Assembly (NCBI GenBank): GCA_002707335.2 | Contig: PAMN02000005.1 | Location: 1-17,582, forward strand | From: Methanobacteriota archaeon | Lineage (GTDB): Archaea > Thermoplasmatota > Poseidoniia > Poseidoniales > Poseidoniaceae | Length of the DNA: 17,582 nt | Direction of reading: 5' to 3' | Shown here: positions 13,420-17,582 of the stretch, piece after piece | Position numbering within the stretch: the stretch's first letter is position 1 | How the letters are laid out: every line of letters begins with the position of its first letter | Notes under the pieces: generated by a model | Told to the model about the DNA's origin: nothing | Database searches by the model: none | What the model saw: only the letters and a program-made list of their open reading frames with translations | Made by a program: the position numbers and the translations under genes

Positions 13420-16400
13420 TTACCTTTTCGATAAGTCGATTATAGCTCTAGATTGTGGTGCAGACCATCCAGTAGTTTGTAGTTGCATCAAAATATTTCT
13501 CTCAGATTCTCCATCCATTAGAGCACCTTTTGTCCAATCAATTGCAGCATCTCTATCTCCAAGTTCACTAGAACTAAATAAGTCAGGGTCTATTTTAACC
13601 TCGTTTTTGTTGATTGGTCTTCTCTTGGAGACTTTCTTACCTCTTGCAGGACCTCTTGGGTCAGGCATTACTGGTCCAACAGGTGGCCTTCCAGATGGAG
13701 GAGATGCTCCAGGTGGACCTCGTGTTGGTTCTCGTGCACCAGGTGGGCCTTGAGTCGGACTTCTTGCGCCAGGCGGGCCTTGTGTCGGACCTCTTGCACC
13801 GGGTGGGCCTTGAGTTGGACCTCTTGCACCGGGTTGACCCTGAGTTGAACCTCTTGTATTTCCTAAAATGTTTGACATGAAATCGTCTTCTTCATCTTCA
13901 TAATCATCATCGTCATCGTCAAACCAATCATCATCATCCGAACCACCTCTTAATCTAGAAATTACAACTACAACTAGAATAATCAAGAATAGGCTTCCAC
14001 CACCAGCTGCGATGTAGAACGTCATAGGATCCATACCCATAATTGAGTCCGTTGTCTCCTCACTGTCTGATTCTACCACTACCTTACAGCCATTATTTGG
14101 ATAAACCTCCGCACCCGGTTCTGTATTCATACATGCATCTATGTCATCAGTGACGCCGTCTCCATCCGTGTCGGCTTGATAGTCAGCACATCCGTAATTT
14201 GCTCTTGCCTGCGCTGTGTAATCGCCTGCGGTTTGAGTACCCAAACACTGGTCAGGATTATTTCCATCAGGATTATCTCCCCAGTTATCTAAGTCATCGT
14301 CAGCCCATTGAGTAGAATCAGTAGGGAATTTGTCATCTCCAATATCTCTGTATCCATCTCCATCTGTGTCAATACATCCCAATTTACCTTTCATTGTTGA
14401 ATTACCAGCCTCATCGGGACAAAAATCAGGGTTTGTACCTAATTGCGAGTCTCCATATCCGTCTCCATCCATATCATTCCATTGAGTTGAGTCAAGTGGG
14501 AATGCATCACCTGTATGTGTTCCATCATCAGGGTTGTAGAAATATGGCCCCATGTAGCCATCACCGTCAATATCCTGTTGTAGTGCGCTTTCATCGATGC
14601 AACCATTTGTTAGAACTGGCAAATTCTCTTCTGTATCCGGACAAGCATCGAGGTTGTCAGTTACACCGTCATTATCAGAATCTAATTGATTCGGAGCGCA
14701 TCCATCTAAATCAATAATCAATCCTTCTTCTGTTCCTGGACAAACGTCATACGGGTCGAAGATTCCATCGTTATCAGAATCGATTTCTCGTTGTGATTCA
14801 GAACAACCGATACTATCTGCTAATTCGGAAATTGGTGTATTAGGACAAGAATCTAAGGCATTTGATACTGTATCTAAATCATCATCTTTTTGATATTCAG
14901 AGCATCCTATTTCATCCACCTCGTGGTCTTCTTCAGTACCATCACAATCATCGAATTCATCAGGCACACCGTCATTGTCTTCATCTTCTTCTTCGCCTAC
15001 GATTGGACAACCAATCCCTGGATTCCCGTTAGGTTTTGTTCCATTGATTACTCCGAAATCATATGGACAAGCATCTGGATCGTTACCGTTTTGGTTGTCT
15101 CCCCAACCATCACCGTCGGTGTCTGCTAATTGTGTAGAATCCTCTGGGAAAGCATCTGTACCATCCTCGCGTCCATCACCGTCTGAATCCAAGCACCCGT
15201 AGTAAGGAACAATGTTTCCAGAAGAGTCCAGAGCCGAAGTTGAGTTACCTTGTATGCTAGGACAATTATCCAAATTCAGTTTTATTACAGCGATTGGATT
15301 TGTGTAATTGTAATTGCTATGAGAGGTATTTTTCTGGTCAGCACTACATCCTTCAGAATCTGCACCATCAACAGTATTTGCACACCAATCGTCTCTGTTA
15401 ATCACATTGTCATTATCATCATCTAGATTAGAATAGGCGGTGTAATTATTCGGATATGAGTCTCCGTCGGTATCATTTGCAGCCCATCTATTGTCTGGGA
15501 ACTTATCTGGCTTAGTAGCTCCATCGGAGGAATTGTCTCCATATCCATCCAGATCTGAATCTGCCCATTGAGTAGGGTCGTCTGGCCACCAATCCGCTCC
15601 ATCCTCTTCAGTCCATTCGCGGGATGTACCAAAATCAGATGGGTCTGATGCTCCATCTCCATCTGAATCTACGCAACCAAGTCTGTCTCTATATGAGAAC
15701 CCTTGAATCCACCAACACTTGTCTCCAAACTCTAAGTCAGAATCATTATCGCCATACCCATCATTATCATTGTCTTCCCATTGCTTGTGATTATATGGGA
15801 ACTCATCAGGAATTATCGATAGCCCTGATGTCTCAAGGTCGGTGACACAGCAATCTGGTCCATGATTATCACCTATTTCATCTCCATCAGAATCGATTGC
15901 TTGTTTCCAATTTTGTGGGAAGCGGTCTCCTGCTACAAATGTAGGTCCATTGTCAGCCCAACCATCTTGATCGATGTCATAGCACCCAATTCTTCCCCAC
16001 CAAGAAGTTCCCTTATCATTTGAACAGTCATCTATGGCGTTCGACCATCCATCAAGATCGAAATCGCCACAGCCATACTCTCCAAGAGATGAGATTCCAA
16101 GTGTTGATACACAGCCATCCGGTAAAGCGCCGTGAGCATTGTCTCCATAACCATCGAGGTCGGAATCTTCCCACTGGTTTGGAACAGCAGGTAGGTCATC
16201 ATGAATGTCTGGAATCAAATCGCTGTCCTGGTCTGGAATAAGCCTCATTGTAAGGAATCCATTTGATGGCGAGTGAGAGTAAGAGAACATTAGTTTGCCA
16301 TCATCCAATTCCATTGGAACTGGTTCTGTTGTAATTACATTCGGAAATACTGTAGAAGTGACCGGATTCTGTAAGTCATCCAAAATCCCGCTTGACCAAA

Positions 16401-17582
16401 CCAAATTATTTGCATGGTTTGTTGAGGTTGAGTGCCATCTTTCACCATCTAAGAGGAATTCAATTGATGAGTTAGTATCTGGAATAGGTGCTGATTTTAG
16501 GTTCCAAGAGCCTGTTTCATTCCTTTCCATGAAACCTTGAATGGTGTTATTTGCGTCAAACATCAACAACTGTTCATTCATTTCTAAATTGAAACTAGAG
16601 GTCTCACCAAGCATCCATGTATTAGCAACCTGAGTCCAATTTCCACCTGAAAGATTGGATTCAAATATCCTCAATTGTCCGAAATCGATTATTGAAACAG
16701 CAATTTTATCTGAAATTACAGAAATGTCAAATTCTGAAGTTATGTTTGCTGTCGTGATGTTTGAGAAGGTAGTTTCTGTTGAATTATGTTTAACGATTTG
16801 TAATGTTTTCAAACCATTTACTTCTGCAATTTGTGCATAAACCAACTCATCATTATCTGTCCAATAACTTGCAAAATCATTACCAAGGCTTGTGTTTGTG
16901 ATTGTTAAATCACTCCAAGAAGAACCTGATGTCATTAGATGTACTTCACCAGTGTCTTCAACATATAACAATCTTGATTCGTCGGTTGAATCTACATACA
17001 AATCGATTGGATGAACAACATCAACTGAAGAAGCAATCGTTGTTGTGGTTGAGAAACCATTACCTATTTCTTCTGTGTAAAACACCGTTGAAAACGAAGG
17101 TGAAAAGTGACCAAATCTCAAGTGTCCATCTGAGTTCAAAGCCGTATCCATTTGCATCCCAAGACCAGTACCTGTATTCAGAGAATAGTCTAAGCCTGTG
17201 TAACTATCTACTGTTAGGGTCTTTATCCAGTTAGATGAAGAAAGCATGATTGTAGGTTTTCCTGAATTTGAAATTCCAAACGCTGCATCCGAGACTAGTC
17301 CTAACTCACGTGTGTCCCATCTACCGGAAGGTGTTCCATCAAGTGTATACTCGGTCATCGATAGAGATTTGTCTTCTAAAATTGACATAATCGAAGGAGT
17401 ACCTCTCTGCGGAGTAAACAACTCTAGTTCAGAAATGGGTTGGTCGAAATCAAAAACAACGAATTCCCAATCCCTTTCAGAGATGAATGTTAGTTGTGGT
17501 GCGAAATCTTGTCCTTGATCAAGGTCTCTAGATGAATACATTATTTCGTTCATACCATCTCCATCTACATCGATTCCGGATA
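13420..17582 (-). CDS. Giant surface protein: thrombospondin type 3-like calcium repeats, one transmembrane helix, cytoplasmic Gly-Pro repeats (5' partial)
   Basis: At least 1386 residues are visible. The frame stays open past the ATG at 17553 to the window edge and encodes SGIDVDGDGMNE there, another calcium-type loop, so the true start lies outside. Numbering from 17553: residues 1-438 look beta-rich, propeller- or FG-GAP-like, with many N-x-S/T sequons; 439-1157 carry about 21 Asp-rich loops of the DxDxDG type with interspersed Cys, as in thrombospondin type 3 repeats; 1178-1199 is one transmembrane helix; 1205-1224 is an extreme Asp/Glu run; 1232-1285 are ten-residue GPTQGPPGAR-type repeats; the last 60 residues end in a small helical domain with ALMDGESERNI...GWSAPQSRAII. 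It is predicted to sit outside the cell with a cytoplasmic tail. A signal peptide is expected but not visible. Calcium-dependent stiffening or adhesion is inferred. Confidence 0.9.
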   Translation of the reverse strand, partial: SGIDVDGDGMNEIMYSSRDLDQGQDFAPQLTFISERDWEFVVFDFDQPISELELFTPQRGTPSIMSILEDKSLSMTEYTLDGTPSGRWDTRELGLVSDAAFGISNSGKPTIMLSSSNWIKTLTVDSYTGLDYSLNTGTGLGMQMDTALNSDGHLRFGHFSPSFSTVFYTEEIGNGFSTTTTIASSVDVVHPIDLYVDSTDESRLLYVEDTGEVHLMTSGSSWSDLTITNTSLGNDFASYWTDNDELVYAQIAEVNGLKTLQIVKHNSTETTFSNITTANITSEFDISVISDKIAVSIIDFGQLRIFESNLSGGNWTQVANTWMLGETSSFNLEMNEQLLMFDANNTIQGFMERNETGSWNLKSAPIPDTNSSIEFLLDGERWHSTSTNHANNLVWSSGILDDLQNPVTSTVFPNVITTEPVPMELDDGKLMFSYSHSPSNGFLTMRLIPDQDSDLIPDIHDDLPAVPNQWEDSDLDGYGDNAHGALPDGCVSTLGISSLGEYGCGDFDLDGWSNAIDDCSNDKGTSWWGRIGCYDIDQDGWADNGPTFVAGDRFPQNWKQAIDSDGDEIGDNHGPDCCVTDLETSGLSIIPDEFPYNHKQWEDNDNDGYGDNDSDLEFGDKCWWIQGFSYRDRLGCVDSDGDGASDPSDFGTSREWTEEDGADWWPDDPTQWADSDLDGYGDNSSDGATKPDKFPDNRWAANDTDGDSYPNNYTAYSNLDDDNDNVINRDDWCANTVDGADSEGCSADQKNTSHSNYNYTNPIAVIKLNLDNCPSIQGNSTSALDSSGNIVPYYGCLDSDGDGREDGTDAFPEDSTQLADTDGDGWGDNQNGNDPDACPYDFGVINGTKPNGNPGIGCPIVGEEEDEDNDGVPDEFDDCDGTEEDHEVDEIGCSEYQKDDDLDTVSNALDSCPNTPISELADSIGCSESQREIDSDNDGIFDPYDVCPGTEEGLIIDLDGCAPNQLDSDNDGVTDNLDACPDTEENLPVLTNGCIDESALQQDIDGDGYMGPYFYNPDDGTHTGDAFPLDSTQWNDMDGDGYGDSQLGTNPDFCPDEAGNSTMKGKLGCIDTDGDGYRDIGDDKFPTDSTQWADDDLDNWGDNPDGNNPDQCLGTQTAGDYTAQARANYGCADYQADTDGDGVTDDIDACMNTEPGAEVYPNNGCKVVVESDSEETTDSIMGMDPMTFYIAAGGGSLFLIILVVVVISRLRGGSDDDDWFDDDDDDYEDEEDDFMSNILGNTRGSTQGQPGARGPTQGPPGARGPTQGPPGARSPTQGPPGAREPTRGPPGASPPSGRPPVGPVMPDPRGPARGKKVSKRRPINKNEVKIDPDLFSSSELGDRDAAIDWTKGALMDGESERNILMQLQTTGWSAPQSRAIIDLSKR
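13711..13860 (-). repeat. Five 30-bp tandem repeats encoding a Gly-Pro-rich decapeptide
   Basis: Units begin at 13711, 13741, 13771, 13801 and 13831. Each encodes a variant of ten residues with G-x-x-P-T-x-G-x-P. The units differ by several bases, so this array is older than the His/Asp one. It sits on the predicted cytoplasmic side of the membrane helix. The regular Gly-Pro pattern is collagen-like in composition but not a strict Gly-X-Y repeat. Confidence 0.93.
13882..13941 (-). other. Juxtamembrane Asp/Glu run
   Basis: Residues 1205-1224 are almost wholly Asp and Glu, with Trp, Phe and Tyr interspersed. They directly follow the transmembrane helix and a short RLRGG basic stop-transfer motif. 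Such a run could bind cations or basic proteins on the inner face of the membrane. Confidence 0.85.
13957..14022 (-). other. Predicted transmembrane helix of the surface protein
   Basis: Residues 1178-1199 form an uninterrupted hydrophobic stretch (FLIILVVVVIS in its centre), followed by Arg residues. By the positive-inside rule the N-terminal calcium-repeat part is outside and the tail is inside. Confidence 0.9.
14083..16239 (-). other. Thrombospondin type 3-like calcium-repeat region
   Basis: About 21 loops of the form DxDxDGxxD/N are visible over residues 439-1157, for example at 463, 594, 629, 789, 857, 925, 958, 1062 and 1128. Several are followed by Cys-Pro in the D-x-C-P pattern of thrombospondin type 3 repeats. 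Others carry FPxDxTQWxDxDGDGYGDN, a pattern known from bacterial and archaeal surface proteins. In thrombospondins such repeats wrap around many Ca2+ ions. Confidence 0.88.

Noticed and set aside
13700..13860. True collagen-like domain
   Set aside because: The decapeptide repeat is Gly/Pro-rich but does not keep Gly at every third residue, so a collagen triple helix is not supported.

Overview
The window most likely comes from a marine planktonic euryarchaeon of the Poseidoniales (Marine Group II) type. This is inferred from gene content and was not tested by a search. The DNA is about 40% G+C by eye and very compact. Shine-Dalgarno sites appear before some genes and not others. The content is characteristic: a very large Asp-rich thrombospondin-type-3 surface protein, low-complexity proteins ending in a zinc ribbon, an M32 and an M29-like peptidase, and several enzymes that look bacterial in type. 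A lower-G+C branch of the group is possible, but this is a guess.

Left part (1-2560, plus strand): a zinc/manganese-type ABC uptake operon. It holds the 3' part of a ZnuA-like binding protein (cut by the window edge inside a His/Asp repeat), an unlisted 33-residue single-helix membrane peptide, the ATPase ZnuC and the permease ZnuB. A thiolase follows on the minus strand (2566-3711), convergent with znuB and divergent from rph.

Middle part (3789-9252, plus strand): a bacterial-type RNase PH, then tRNA-Phe(GAA) with an encoded CCA. Next come a large five-helix membrane protein of unknown role, a MogA-type molybdopterin adenylyltransferase, a class I dihydroorotase with an unusual metal-site residue, and a small two-helix membrane protein. 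The last four genes are closely spaced and co-directional.

Right part (9256-17582): an M32 metallocarboxypeptidase (minus) diverges from an M29-like metallopeptidase (plus) over an 80-base gap. The M29-like gene abuts, stop to stop, a minus-strand pair. The upstream gene of the pair encodes an exported, single-helix-anchored protein of at least 1386 residues, with about 21 Asp-rich calcium-type loops and a cytoplasmic acidic and Gly-Pro-rich tail; it is cut by the right window edge. The downstream gene encodes a protein with no visible signal peptide that combines two EF-hand loops, a polyQ tract studded with Trp, and a C-terminal zinc ribbon. This pair is the best candidate for an undescribed system in the window: a calcium-binding surface protein co-transcribed with an intracellular calcium-binding, low-complexity protein.

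No gene-free stretch longer than 300 bases exists. The longest gap is 4614-4832, which holds the tRNA gene. I saw no CRISPR array, insertion sequence, integrase or rRNA.
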